DNA of 64,000 nucleotides from Halomonas sp. Y3 (GTDB lineage: Bacteria > Pseudomonadota > Gammaproteobacteria > Pseudomonadales > Halomonadaceae), in the NCBI RefSeq assembly GCF_024137965.1, contig NZ_CP099975.1, positions 1,178,001-1,242,000 of the forward strand. The letters are read 5' to 3'. Under the pieces are notes generated by a model. The model saw only the letters and a program-made list of their open reading frames with translations, did no database searches and was not told the origin of the DNA. Within the stretch, counting starts at the first letter, position 1; each line of letters opens with the position of its first letter. This document shows, piece after piece, positions 1 through 7,710 of this stretch. The translations under genes were made by a program, and so were the position numbers.

Positions 1-349
1 CCTTGAAGCTCACCTGCCAGGTGCGCAGGGTGACGGCTTCGTCCTCCAGGCACTGGCCGTCTTCCAGGCGGAAGTGCTGCTTGTAGATCGGCGAGGCGAC
101 CACCGGCTGGCCCTTGAGGTCGCCGATGATGCCGCGGGCGATGACGTTGGCGCTGGAGAAGGGGTCGTGGTGGTCGATGGCGTAGAGTTCCTGGGCGTGG
201 CCGGGCAGGTAGAAAACGGCGACTTGTGCGGGGCCTTCCGGAGTTTCCACCCAGGCGGCTACGCCGGAGTAGGGCACCAGGTCGGCGCGGGTGCAGAGGG
301 GTTGCCAGGTCTGGGTCATGGTCTTGGCTGCTGCGTTGGCGGTTGTCAT
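1..349 (-). CDS. nirD: Nitrite reductase (NADH) small subunit NirD, 3' part cut by the window edge
   Basis: The reverse strand reads from an ATG at 349 with no stop before position 1, so about 116 codons are present and the C-terminus lies outside the window. The peptide begins MTTANAAAKTMTQTW and continues with a Rieske-like fold typical of NirD (PLCTRADLVPYSGVAAWV, then YAIDHHDPFSSANVIARG). AGGA stands seven bases before the ATG. NirD is the small subunit of the cytoplasmic siroheme NADH-nitrite reductase that makes ammonium; in this subunit the Rieske cluster ligands are usually absent, and none of the Cys-His pairs is visible here. It follows nirB on the same strand after an unusually wide 162-base gap, so it probably belongs to the same operon. 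Confidence 0.9.
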   Translation of the reverse strand, partial: MTTANAAAKTMTQTWQPLCTRADLVPYSGVAAWVETPEGPAQVAVFYLPGHAQELYAIDHHDPFSSANVIARGIIGDLKGQPVVASPIYKQHFRLEDGQCLEDEAVTLRTWQVSFK

Positions 350-511
350 AAGAGATTCCTAGCAATGGTGTCGGGAAATCGGCGAGCGAGATGAAGCGGG
401 CGTCGCTACGTCGCTAAGCGCGCGGCGGATCGAAGGCGAGACATAACGTGGGGTTAGGCGAGCCTTCGGGGTGCCGCGCAACAACGCGATTCACTCGCGC
501 AGCCATTTCCG

Positions 512-3025
512 TTACGCAGGGCGGAACTGGCCGCGTTCGGTGGTAGTGATGATGTCCGGGTCCGGGCGGGCGTCGTTGACGAAGCTTCTGAAGCGCTTGA
601 GTTTCTCCGGGTCGCTGATGGCATTGGCCCATTCGCACTCGTAGGTGTCGACCACGGTCTGCATCTGGCGCTCCAGCTCCTCGCCTATCCCTAAGCTGTC
701 CTCGAGGATCACCTCCTTGAGGTAGTCCAGGCCGCCTTCCAGGTTCTCGCGCCATACCGAAGTGCGCTGCAGGCGGTCGGCGGTGCGGATGTAGAACATC
801 AGGAAGCGGTCGATAGTGCGGTAGAGCGCTTCGTCGTCGAGGTCGGTGGCGAACAGCTCGGCGTGGCGCGGGCGCATGCCGCCGTTGCCGCAGACGTACA
901 GGTTCCAGCCGTTCTCGGTGGCGATCACGCCGATGTCCTTGCTCTGGGCCTCGGCGCACTCTCGGGTGCAGCCGGACACCCCGAACTTGATCTTGTGCGG
1001 CGCGCGCAGGCCCTTGTAGCGGTGCTCGAGCCGGATCGCCATGCCCACGCTGTCCTGCACGCCGTAGCGGCACCAGGTGCTGCCCACGCAGGACTTCACC
1101 GTGCGCAGCGACTTGCCGTAGGCGTGGCCGGTCTCGAAGCCGGCCTCGATCAGCTCGCCCCAGATTGCCGGCAGGTCCTCCAGGCGGGCCCCGAACAGGT
1201 CGATGCGCTGGCCGCCGGTCACCTTGGTGTAGAGGCCATACCTCTGCGCCACCTGGCCCAGCACTACCAGCTTGTCGGGGGTGATCTCGCCGCCCGGCAC
1301 GCGGGGAACGACGGAGTAGGTGCCGTTCTTCTGCATGTTGGCCATGAAGGTGTCGTTGGTGTCCTGCAGCGGGATATGGGCCGCGTCGGTGATCGGCTCG
1401 TTGAAACAGGAGGCGAGTATCGAGGCCACCGCCGGCTTGCAGATATCGCAGCCCAGGCCGTGGGTGTCGGCGTTGCCGTGCTTCTCCATCAGCTCGCGGA
1501 AAGTCTTGATGCCCTCCACCCGCACGATGTCGTAGAGCTCCTGGCGGGTATGGGAGAAGTGCTCGCAGATCGACTTGTCGACCTCCACCCCGCGGCTCTC
1601 CAGCTCGTGGTCCACCAGAGTCTTGAGCAGGGCGGCGCAGCCGCCGCAGCCGGTGCTGGCGCGGGTGGAGCCCTTCACGGCGCCGAGGTCCACGGCGCCG
1701 GCGTCGATGGTGGCGCAGACGTCGCCCTTGGTGACGTTGTGGCAGGAGCAGATCATGGCGGTGTCGGGCAGGGCGTCCGGCCCCAGGGCGGGGGCGGCGT
1801 CGCCGCCGGCCGGCAGGATCAGCGAGGCCGGGTCCTCGGGCAGCTCGATGCGGTTGGCGTAGTACTGCAGCAGGGTGTCGTAGACGCTGTTGTCGCCCAC
1901 CAGCATGGCGCCCACCAGGCGCCTGCCGTCGCTGGAGACCACCAGCTTGCGGTACTGCTGCTTGATGGGATCGAGGAAGCGGAACTGGCGCGCGCCGGGG
2001 GTGCGGTCGCCGTGGGCGTCGCCGATGGCGCCCACGTCCACGCCCATCAGCTTGAGCTTGGTGCTCATGTCGGCGCCCTTGAAGGGCTCATCGCCCTCCA
2101 GCAGGGTGGCGGCGGCGGCCTTGGCCATCTGGTAGCCGGGGGCCACCAGGCCGAAGATGCTGCCCTGCCACAGCGCTACCTCGCCCACGGCGAGAATCGC
2201 CGGGTCGCTGGTCAGGCAGCGGTCGTCGATCACCACGCCGCCGCGCTCGCCGAGCGTCAGACCGCTGTCCCGGGCCAGCTCGTCCCGGGGGCGAATGCCG
2301 GCGGAGAAGACGATCAGGTCGGTCTCCAGCACCTTGTCGTCCTGGAACACCATGCGGTGGCGGCTGGCCTCGCCGTCGACGATCGCCTGGGTGGCGCGGC
2401 CGGTGAGCACCTGTACGCCCATGGCTTCGATCTTCTCGCGCAAGAGCTCGCCGCCTTCGCTGTCCACCTGCATCGGCATCAGGCGCGGAGCGAACTCCAC
2501 CACGGCGGTGTCGAGGTTGAGCCCGCGCAGGGCGCCCGCCGCCTCCAGGCCGAGCAGGCCGCCGCCCACCACTACGCCGGTGGTGGCGGTCTCGGCGGCC
2601 GCGCGGATGGCGTCGAGGTCCTCCAGGGTGCGGTAGACCAGGCAGCCCTCCCGCTCGTTGCCGGGAATCGGCGGCACGAAGGGGGTGGAGCCGGTAGCCA
2701 GCACCAGGCGGTCGTAGGGGGTGCGCCCCTGGTCGGTGACCACTTCGCCTTTGTTGCGGTCGATGGCGACCACTGCCTCGGCAAGGCGCAGCTCGATGCC
2801 GTGTTCGGCGTAGTAGTCGCTGGTGGAGAGGGCGAGGGAGTCGGCGTCGCGCCCGCTGAAGTACTCGGAGAGGTGCACCCGGTCGTAGGCTAAGTGGCGC
2901 TCCTCGCCGAATACGGTGATCCGATAGCGCTCGGTGGCGCCGCGCTCGACCAACTGCTCGACCAGGTGGTGGCCGACCATGCCGTTGCCGATGATGATCA
3001 GTTGCGGTTTAGCGGGCGTGTTCAT
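512..3025 (-). CDS. nirB: Nitrite reductase (NADH) large subunit NirB
   Basis: 837 residues, the usual NirB length. NirB reduces nitrite to ammonium with six electrons from NADH in the cytoplasm. The N-terminus has the FAD-binding GNGMVGHHLVEQL motif and a second dinucleotide fold (VVVGGGLLGLEAAGAL, about residue 150). A BFD-like [2Fe-2S] domain follows (CSCHNVTKGDVCATI with CGGC, about residues 427-465). The C-terminal sulfite/nitrite reductase half carries the four ligands of the coupled [4Fe-4S]-siroheme centre: CVGSTWC (C-x5-C) and GCTREC (C-x3-C). Its ATG overlaps the stop of the upstream reductase gene by four bases (ATGA), so the two are translationally coupled; GGAGG lies just upstream. 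The substrate siroheme precursor enzyme CobA is encoded in the divergent operon. Confidence 0.97.
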   Translation of the reverse strand: MNTPAKPQLIIIGNGMVGHHLVEQLVERGATERYRITVFGEERHLAYDRVHLSEYFSGRDADSLALSTSDYYAEHGIELRLAEAVVAIDRNKGEVVTDQGRTPYDRLVLATGSTPFVPPIPGNEREGCLVYRTLEDLDAIRAAAETATTGVVVGGGLLGLEAAGALRGLNLDTAVVEFAPRLMPMQVDSEGGELLREKIEAMGVQVLTGRATQAIVDGEASRHRMVFQDDKVLETDLIVFSAGIRPRDELARDSGLTLGERGGVVIDDRCLTSDPAILAVGEVALWQGSIFGLVAPGYQMAKAAAATLLEGDEPFKGADMSTKLKLMGVDVGAIGDAHGDRTPGARQFRFLDPIKQQYRKLVVSSDGRRLVGAMLVGDNSVYDTLLQYYANRIELPEDPASLILPAGGDAAPALGPDALPDTAMICSCHNVTKGDVCATIDAGAVDLGAVKGSTRASTGCGGCAALLKTLVDHELESRGVEVDKSICEHFSHTRQELYDIVRVEGIKTFRELMEKHGNADTHGLGCDICKPAVASILASCFNEPITDAAHIPLQDTNDTFMANMQKNGTYSVVPRVPGGEITPDKLVVLGQVAQRYGLYTKVTGGQRIDLFGARLEDLPAIWGELIEAGFETGHAYGKSLRTVKSCVGSTWCRYGVQDSVGMAIRLEHRYKGLRAPHKIKFGVSGCTRECAEAQSKDIGVIATENGWNLYVCGNGGMRPRHAELFATDLDDEALYRTIDRFLMFYIRTADRLQRTSVWRENLEGGLDYLKEVILEDSLGIGEELERQMQTVVDTYECEWANAISDPEKLKRFRSFVNDARPDPDIITTTERGQFRPA

Positions 3026-4344
3026 GCGGCCTCCTTCGCGGGGCTGTGCGGTGAGTCAGTGGCAGTGTCGGCGGCGGCGTCGAGCCGCACCCGGGCGTCG
3101 GCGGCGCCGAGCAGCAGCGCGGCGCGCCCGGCGCTGAGGTCGCGCCCGGCCAGGGCCTGCTCGAAGTACCAGGGGCCGGCGGCGGTGTCGCCGTAGAGCA
3201 CGGCGCCCTCCAGGCGGCCGTCTTTCAGCAGCAGGCGGCGGTAGTCGCCCTGCTGGGGGTCGTGATAGGCGAGCACCTCGTGGCCCGCCTCGGGCTCGGT
3301 GGGCCCGAAGGCGTAGAGCGCAACGCCGCTGACCTTGAGCTTGGTGGCGCAGGGGGTGTCGACGTAGCCCGCCACCGTCTCGCCGGCCAGATGGGCGGCG
3401 AGCACCTCGACCTGGCGCCAGATGGGCTCCACCAGGCCGAAGGTCTGGCCCTCGAACTCGCAGCACTCGCCCAGGGCGTGAATGGCCGGATCGCTGGTGG
3501 TGAGCCAGGCGTCGACCACGATGCCGCGGTTGACCTCGAGCCCGGCCGCGCGGGCAAGCGACACCTTGGGCAGGATGCCGATGGCCACCACCACGCAGTC
3601 GGCAGGCAGGCGGGTGCCGTCGGTCAGCAGGGCGGCGCACACCCGGCCCTGGTCGTCAGGCTCCAGGCGCTCGAGCCGGGCGTCGGTGTGGATGTCGAGC
3701 CCGCGGCCGCGCAGCGCGTTTTCGAGCAGCCGGGCGGCGATGAGGTCGAGCTGGCGATTCATCAGGCGGTCGTCGCGCTGCAGCAGGCTCACCCGCAGGC
3801 CGCCCTGTCCTCGTTTACGTAGCCCCTCGGCGGCCTCCAGGCCCAGCAGGCCGCCGCCGATCACCACGGCGTTGCCGCCCTCGTCGGCCCGATGCTGGCC
3901 GAAGCGCATCAGGGCCTCGGCGTCGCGGAGGTCGCGAAACACCTCCACGCCGGGCAGCTCGAGCCCCGGCACCGGGGGGCGGGCCGGGCGGGAGCCGGTG
4001 GCCAGCACCAGGCGGTCGTAGTCGAGGGTGCGGCCGGCATCGGTGGTCAGGCGCCGTGCGGCGCGGTCGATGTCAGTGACCCGCTCGCCGAGGATCAGCT
4101 CGATGCCCTGCTCGGCGTACCAGTCGCCGTCATGCAGGGTCAGGGCCTCGCGTGCCATCTCGCCGGCCAGCAGCGGGGAGAGCAGGATACGGTTGTAGGC
4201 CGGCTCCGGCTCGTCGCCGATCACGGTGATGTGCGCCGGGCGGCCCGGTTTGCCAGCCAGGGCCTCCACCAGGCGGTGGCCGGCCATGCCGTTGCCGATG
4301 ATGACCAGATGGTCCGTCACGGCAGAGTGAGAGGTCGCGGGCAT
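3022..4344 (-). CDS. nasC: NAD(P)/FAD-dependent oxidoreductase, electron-donor subunit of assimilatory nitrate reductase (NasC-like)
   Basis: 440 residues from the ATG at 4344 (start peptide MPATSHSAVTDHL), preceded by GGAGGAG. An upstream in-frame start at 4473 is rejected because that stretch is the untranslated leader with its terminator. The protein has an N-terminal FAD motif (VIIGNGMAGHRLVEAL), a central NAD(P)H fold (VVIGGGLLGLEAAEGL) and a FAD-binding segment (DPAIHALGECCEF), and is a paralogue of the front half of NirB. It lacks the BFD [2Fe-2S] domain found in Klebsiella NasC; that domain sits instead at the C-terminus of NasA here. It probably passes electrons from NADH to NasA. 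It is first in the leftward operon with nirB and nirD. The symbol is by analogy of role. Confidence 0.8.
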   Translation of the reverse strand: MPATSHSAVTDHLVIIGNGMAGHRLVEALAGKPGRPAHITVIGDEPEPAYNRILLSPLLAGEMAREALTLHDGDWYAEQGIELILGERVTDIDRAARRLTTDAGRTLDYDRLVLATGSRPARPPVPGLELPGVEVFRDLRDAEALMRFGQHRADEGGNAVVIGGGLLGLEAAEGLRKRGQGGLRVSLLQRDDRLMNRQLDLIAARLLENALRGRGLDIHTDARLERLEPDDQGRVCAALLTDGTRLPADCVVVAIGILPKVSLARAAGLEVNRGIVVDAWLTTSDPAIHALGECCEFEGQTFGLVEPIWRQVEVLAAHLAGETVAGYVDTPCATKLKVSGVALYAFGPTEPEAGHEVLAYHDPQQGDYRRLLLKDGRLEGAVLYGDTAAGPWYFEQALAGRDLSAGRAALLLGAADARVRLDAAADTATDSPHSPAKEAA

Positions 4345-4366
4345 GGCGTTCTCCTCCGGGAATATG

Positions 4367-4420
4367 AAAACGCAAAGGGCGCCTCGACCGCGTCTGGTGA
4401 GAGACGGGTGCGAGGCGCCC
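4367..4420 (-). terminator. Leader terminator (attenuator) in front of nasC-nirBD
   Basis: On the reverse strand GGGCGCCTCG (4420-4411) pairs perfectly over ten bases with CGAGGCGCCC (4386-4377). The loop holds a second 5-bp stem (CGTCT/AGACG), and the hairpin is followed by TTTGCGTTTT. It lies between the likely promoter and the ATG of the first gene at 4344, so transcription must read through it to express the operon. That is the arrangement of the nitrate-controlled nasF leader of Klebsiella. Confidence 0.85.
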
Positions 4421-4460
4421 TTGCCTGAATGATGGTTGGTCGGCGATCCACTTTGACCGC
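4413..4460 (-). promoter_or_regulatory. Candidate two-hairpin ANTAR (NasR) RNA target in the nasC leader
   Basis: Reading the reverse strand, hairpin 1 (4460-4443) is a 6-bp stem GCGGTC/GATCGC, including one G-U pair, around the hexaloop AAAGTG. Sixteen bases later hairpin 2 (4426-4413) is AGGC/GCCT around the hexaloop AAGGGC. Both loops have A at position 1 and G at position 4, the signature known for ANTAR-protein RNA targets. Hairpin 2 uses the 5' arm of the terminator, so the two structures exclude each other. This supports NasR-dependent antitermination; the pairing is read by eye. Confidence 0.7.
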
Positions 4461-4789
4461 TGCCATACACCAACTAACAAGAAGCTCGCCAGCTTGCCTG
4501 TTATTGGAAAAATAAGACGTTAAATCAGCTGGCTACATACATGTGGGAGTCGGCTGGCTCGGCCGCTGCGCCGTCGGGGGGTTCGCCGCGGTGGTGCAGG
4601 GCGAGGCCGTTATGCACCGGTTTGCAGCAGCCTCCCCGCCGGTGCGCCATAACCCCTCGCCGATGCGCCATAAAAGGTAGGAGCGTCTCCCGGCGCCCGC
4701 CACCGTCCAGGGAGCCGCCCGAATGCAGGGGGGGAGGCGCCGATCTGCCACGGGCTGCTGGCAGCGCTCTGGCATCCTGACTGCGTAGT
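4461..4789. promoter_or_regulatory. Shared control region between the divergent nasC and nasA operons
   Basis: No gene is seen here. The stretch holds an AT-rich segment around 4500-4525, an inverted repeat GGTGCA (4593-4598) / TGCACC (4613-4618) that resembles NtrC half-sites in the wrong relative order, and a direct repeat TGCGCCATAA at 4643-4652 and 4664-4673 spaced by 21 bases (two helical turns). A weaker sigma-54-like sequence TGGCAT-N5-CTGCG lies at 4770-4785. These suggest activator binding upstream of the nasA promoter but none is decisive. Confidence 0.4.
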
Positions 4790-4805
4790 TGGCATCTTGG
4801 TTGCA
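4790..4805 (+). promoter_or_regulatory. Sigma-54 (-24/-12) promoter of nasA
   Basis: TGGCAT-N5-TTGCA matches the sigma-54 consensus TGGCAC-N5-TTGCW at every position but one, with GG at 4791-4792 and GC at 4803-4804. The predicted start of transcription is near 4816, giving a leader of about 135 bases that contains the attenuator. Use of RpoN with NtrC is normal for nitrogen-assimilation operons. Confidence 0.75.
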
Positions 4806-4858
4806 TGGGCTGATGGCACAGAATGCGCTATCCGCTGCGTCAACAGGCGGATGCCCCG

Positions 4859-4872
4859 GGGCAACGACGCCC
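4859..4872 (+). promoter_or_regulatory. Candidate ANTAR (NasR) hairpin in the nasA leader
   Basis: GGGC/GCCC forms a 4-bp stem around the hexaloop AACGAC, with A at loop position 1 and G at position 4. Its 3' arm (4869-4872) and the last loop base (4868) are the first bases of the terminator's 5' arm, so the structures compete. The expected upstream partner hairpin is not clear: the best candidate is only a 3-bp CTG/CAG stem with loop ATGGCA at 4810-4821. Confidence 0.55.
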
Positions 4873-4913
4873 GCCACTTTCCGGTTCGCCGGGGAGTGGC
4901 GGGCGTTTGCGTT
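4868..4913 (+). terminator. Leader terminator (attenuator) in front of nasA
   Basis: CGCCCGCCACT (4868-4878) pairs perfectly with AGTGGCGGGCG (4895-4905). The helix can continue through two U-G pairs and a CCGG/CCGG stem capped by a UUCG tetraloop, and is followed by TTTGCGTT, nearly the same tail as the divergent leader. It lies between the sigma-54 promoter and the nasA start, so it must be bypassed for expression. Confidence 0.88.
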
Positions 4914-4950
4914 CCGGGCCAGTGGAAGCTCATGAACACCGGAGACTGTC

Positions 4951-7710
4951 ATGCCTCATATCACCCGCCATATCACCACGACCTGCCCCTACTGCGGCGT
5001 TGGCTGCGGCATCAGGGCGACGCTGGAGGGCAAGCGCATCACCGCCGTCGAGGGGGATAGCGGCCACCCCGCCAACTACGGCCGGCTCTGCGTCAAGGGC
5101 TCGGCCCTGCACGAGACCCTGGGCGAGCAGGGCCGGCTCACCCGGCCGCGGGTCGACGGCGTGGAGGTCGAGTGGGAGACGGCCCTTGCCACCGTGGCCG
5201 AGCGGCTGGCGGCCACCCGGGCGCGCCATGGGCGGGAGAGCGTGGCGGCCTATCTCTCCGGTCAGCTGCTCACCGAGGACTACTACGTCGCCAACAAGCT
5301 CTTCAAGGGGTTTCTCGGCACCCCGCACCTGGATACCAACTCGCGGCTCTGCATGGCCTCGGCGGTGGCCGCCTACAAGCGCAGCTTCGGCGCCGACGCC
5401 GTGCCCTGTAGCTACGAGGATCTGGAAGAGGCCGAGCTGGTGGTGCTGGTGGGCTCCAACCTGGCCTGGAACCATCCGGTGCTCTACCAGCGCCTCAAGG
5501 TGGCCAAGGCCCGCAATCCGCTGATGCGGGTGGTGGTGATCGATCCCAGGGTCACCGACAGCTGCGAGATCGCCGACCTCTACCTGGGCCTTCGCCCCGG
5601 CAGCGACGCGCGGCTGTTCAACGGCCTGCTGGCCTGGATGGCCGACAAGGGTCGGCTGGACCGAGTCTATCTGGCGCGCCACACCCTGGGCCTCGAGGAG
5701 GCGCTGGCCGCGGCCGGGGAAGACGACGTCTCGGTGGCCGCGGTGGCCGCCGACTGCGACATCGACCCGGAGCGCCTGGAGACCTTCTACTACTGGTTCG
5801 CCAGCCAGCTGCACGTGGTGACCCTCTACTCCCAGGGGGTCAACCAGTCGAGCAGCGGCACCGACAAGGGCAATGCCATCATCAACTGCCACCTGGCCGG
5901 CGGCAAGCTCGGCCTGCCCGGCGCGGGGCCCTTCTCCATCACCGGCCAGCCCAACGCCATGGGCGGCCGCGAAGTGGGCGGGTTGGCTAACCAGCTGGCC
6001 GCCCACATGGACTACGACAGCCCCGGGGCCCGCGATCGGGTCACCTGCTTCTGGGCCACCGCCACGCTCACGCCGACCCTCCCCGAGGCCCCCGGCCACA
6101 AGGCGGTGGCGCTGTTCGAGGCGATCGAGCGCGGCGAGGTGCAGGCGGTGTGGATCATGGCCACCAACCCGGCGGTGAGCCTGCCCCGTGCCGACCGGGT
6201 GCGGGCAGCGCTCGAGCAGTGCCCGCTGGTGATCGTCTCCGAGTGCGTCGCCGACACCGACCTGCTGGCCTACGCCGACATCGTGCTGCCGGCATCCTCC
6301 TGGTCGGAGAAGGACGGCACCGTGACCAACTCCGAGCGGCGCATCTCCCGCCAGCGCGGCCTGCTGCAGCCGCCGGGGGAGGCGCGCCACGACTGGTGGA
6401 TCATCTGCGAGGTGGCCCGCCGGCTGGGCTACGGTGAGGCCTTCGCCTACGCGCACCCGGCGGAGATCTTCGACGAGCACGCCCGGCTCTCCGGCTTCGA
6501 GAACCTTCCCGGCACCCCGGGGGAGCGGCTGTTCGATATCTCCGGGCTGGCCGGGCTCGACCGCGCAGCCTATGACGCCCTGTCGCCCACCCAGTGGCCG
6601 GTCAATGCCGCGGCGCCGCACGGCAGGGCACGGCTCTTCGAGGAGGGCCGCTTCGCCACCCCGGACGGCCTGGCCCGGCTGGTGGCGGTGCGCCCGCGAG
6701 CCCCCGAGCAGAGGCTCTCCGCGTCGCGGCCGCTGCGCCTCAATACCGGGCGTATCCGCGACCAGTGGCACACCATGACCCGGTCCGCCCGGGCGCCGCG
6801 GCTGATGAACCACCGCGCCGAGCCCTTTATCGAGGTCCATCCCGACGATGCCGCGAGACTTGGTGTCAGCGACCAGCAGCTGGCGCGGCTGCGTGGCGCC
6901 GGGGGCGACTATGTGGGGCGGGTGCGGCTCGCCAAGGGGCAGCGCCGTGGCGAGGTGTTCGCGCCCATGCACTGGAGCGACAGCTTCAGCGCCAATGCCC
7001 GGGTGGGGCGCCTGCTGGAGGCCCATCTCGATCCCGTCTCCGGCCAGCCCGAGTCAAAGCATGGCGCCGTGGCCCTGGCGCCGCTGCCGGTGGCCTGGGA
7101 GGCGACGCTGCTGGTGGCGCCCGCGCTGGTCGGCGAGGTCGACTGGCGTGCCGATACCGCCTACTGGGCGCGCATCCCCCTGGCCCATGGCCAGCGCTGG
7201 CAGCTGGCCGGCGCACCCGAAAGCGCTGACCGCGACTGGCTGGCCTGGGCTCAGCGTGCGCTGCCGGTGGCAGCGGCGCTGTGGCTCGATGACCCCGACG
7301 GCGGGCGCCTGCGTGCCGCCGGCATCGAGGGCGGTCGGCTGCGCTGGTGGCTGATGGTGGGGCCGCCCGGCGAGCTGCCGGGGCTCGCCTGGCTCGACGA
7401 GCGCTTCGCCGAGGCGGCCCGGGGCGAGGCCCTGTCCGCCGCACGCCGGCGCCGCCTGCTGGCCGGCTGCGACGACGGTGCCGCCGACGCTGGCCCCGTG
7501 GTGTGCAGCTGCCACCAGGTGGGCCGCGCCACGATTCTGAGGGCGATCCGCGACGGCGACGACAGCGTCGAGGCCCTGGGGGCGCGGCTGGCCTGTGGCA
7601 CCCAGTGCGGCAGCTGCATTCCCGAACTCAAATCCCTGATCGAAGACACCCAGGAGGAGAAGGTCCATGAGCGCCTTGCCCCGCAACCCGACGTTATCGA
7701 TGTCGCCTGA
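4951..7710 (+). CDS. nasA: Assimilatory nitrate reductase catalytic subunit NasA
   Basis: 919 residues. The enzyme reduces nitrate to nitrite in the cytoplasm with a bis-MGD molybdenum cofactor. The N-terminus carries the [4Fe-4S] site CPYCGVGC followed by a fourth Cys in GRLCVKG (about residues 11-50). Molybdopterin oxidoreductase motifs follow (GQLLTEDYY, SRLCMASAV, NPAVSLPRAD, CVADTDLLAYADIVLP), and a dinucleotide-binding C-terminal domain contains PLRLNTGRIRDQWHTMT. Residues from about 850 form a BFD-like [2Fe-2S] domain (CSCHQVGRATILRAI, then CGTQCGSC). GGAGA precedes the ATG. The gene is controlled by the upstream sigma-54 promoter and attenuator. It overlaps cobA by 44 bases, so the two are co-transcribed. 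Confidence 0.97.
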   Translation: MPHITRHITTTCPYCGVGCGIRATLEGKRITAVEGDSGHPANYGRLCVKGSALHETLGEQGRLTRPRVDGVEVEWETALATVAERLAATRARHGRESVAAYLSGQLLTEDYYVANKLFKGFLGTPHLDTNSRLCMASAVAAYKRSFGADAVPCSYEDLEEAELVVLVGSNLAWNHPVLYQRLKVAKARNPLMRVVVIDPRVTDSCEIADLYLGLRPGSDARLFNGLLAWMADKGRLDRVYLARHTLGLEEALAAAGEDDVSVAAVAADCDIDPERLETFYYWFASQLHVVTLYSQGVNQSSSGTDKGNAIINCHLAGGKLGLPGAGPFSITGQPNAMGGREVGGLANQLAAHMDYDSPGARDRVTCFWATATLTPTLPEAPGHKAVALFEAIERGEVQAVWIMATNPAVSLPRADRVRAALEQCPLVIVSECVADTDLLAYADIVLPASSWSEKDGTVTNSERRISRQRGLLQPPGEARHDWWIICEVARRLGYGEAFAYAHPAEIFDEHARLSGFENLPGTPGERLFDISGLAGLDRAAYDALSPTQWPVNAAAPHGRARLFEEGRFATPDGLARLVAVRPRAPEQRLSASRPLRLNTGRIRDQWHTMTRSARAPRLMNHRAEPFIEVHPDDAARLGVSDQQLARLRGAGGDYVGRVRLAKGQRRGEVFAPMHWSDSFSANARVGRLLEAHLDPVSGQPESKHGAVALAPLPVAWEATLLVAPALVGEVDWRADTAYWARIPLAHGQRWQLAGAPESADRDWLAWAQRALPVAAALWLDDPDGGRLRAAGIEGGRLRWWLMVGPPGELPGLAWLDERFAEAARGEALSAARRRRLLAGCDDGAADAGPVVCSCHQVGRATILRAIRDGDDSVEALGARLACGTQCGSCIPELKSLIEDTQEEKVHERLAPQPDVIDVA

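Noticed and set aside
863..2893. Long open frame (676 codons) antisense to nirB, and similar long frames antisense to nasA, deaD, nrdD, pckA, gshA and the RND pump
   Set aside because: They are products of high-G+C codon bias opposite real genes; they have low-complexity composition, no family motifs and no ribosome binding sites.
4345..4473. N-terminal extension of the NasC-like protein from an ATG at 4473
   Set aside because: The extension runs through the leader terminator and ANTAR hairpins; the ATG at 4344 has GGAGGAG and begins the conserved FAD domain.
4476..4491. TGGCGA-N5-TTGTT as a sigma-54 promoter for nasC, with the similar TGGCGA-N5-TTGTC before narK
   Set aside because: Both lack the GC of the -12 element, and the narK copy overlaps a hairpin that explains it better. 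I therefore do not list them as promoters.
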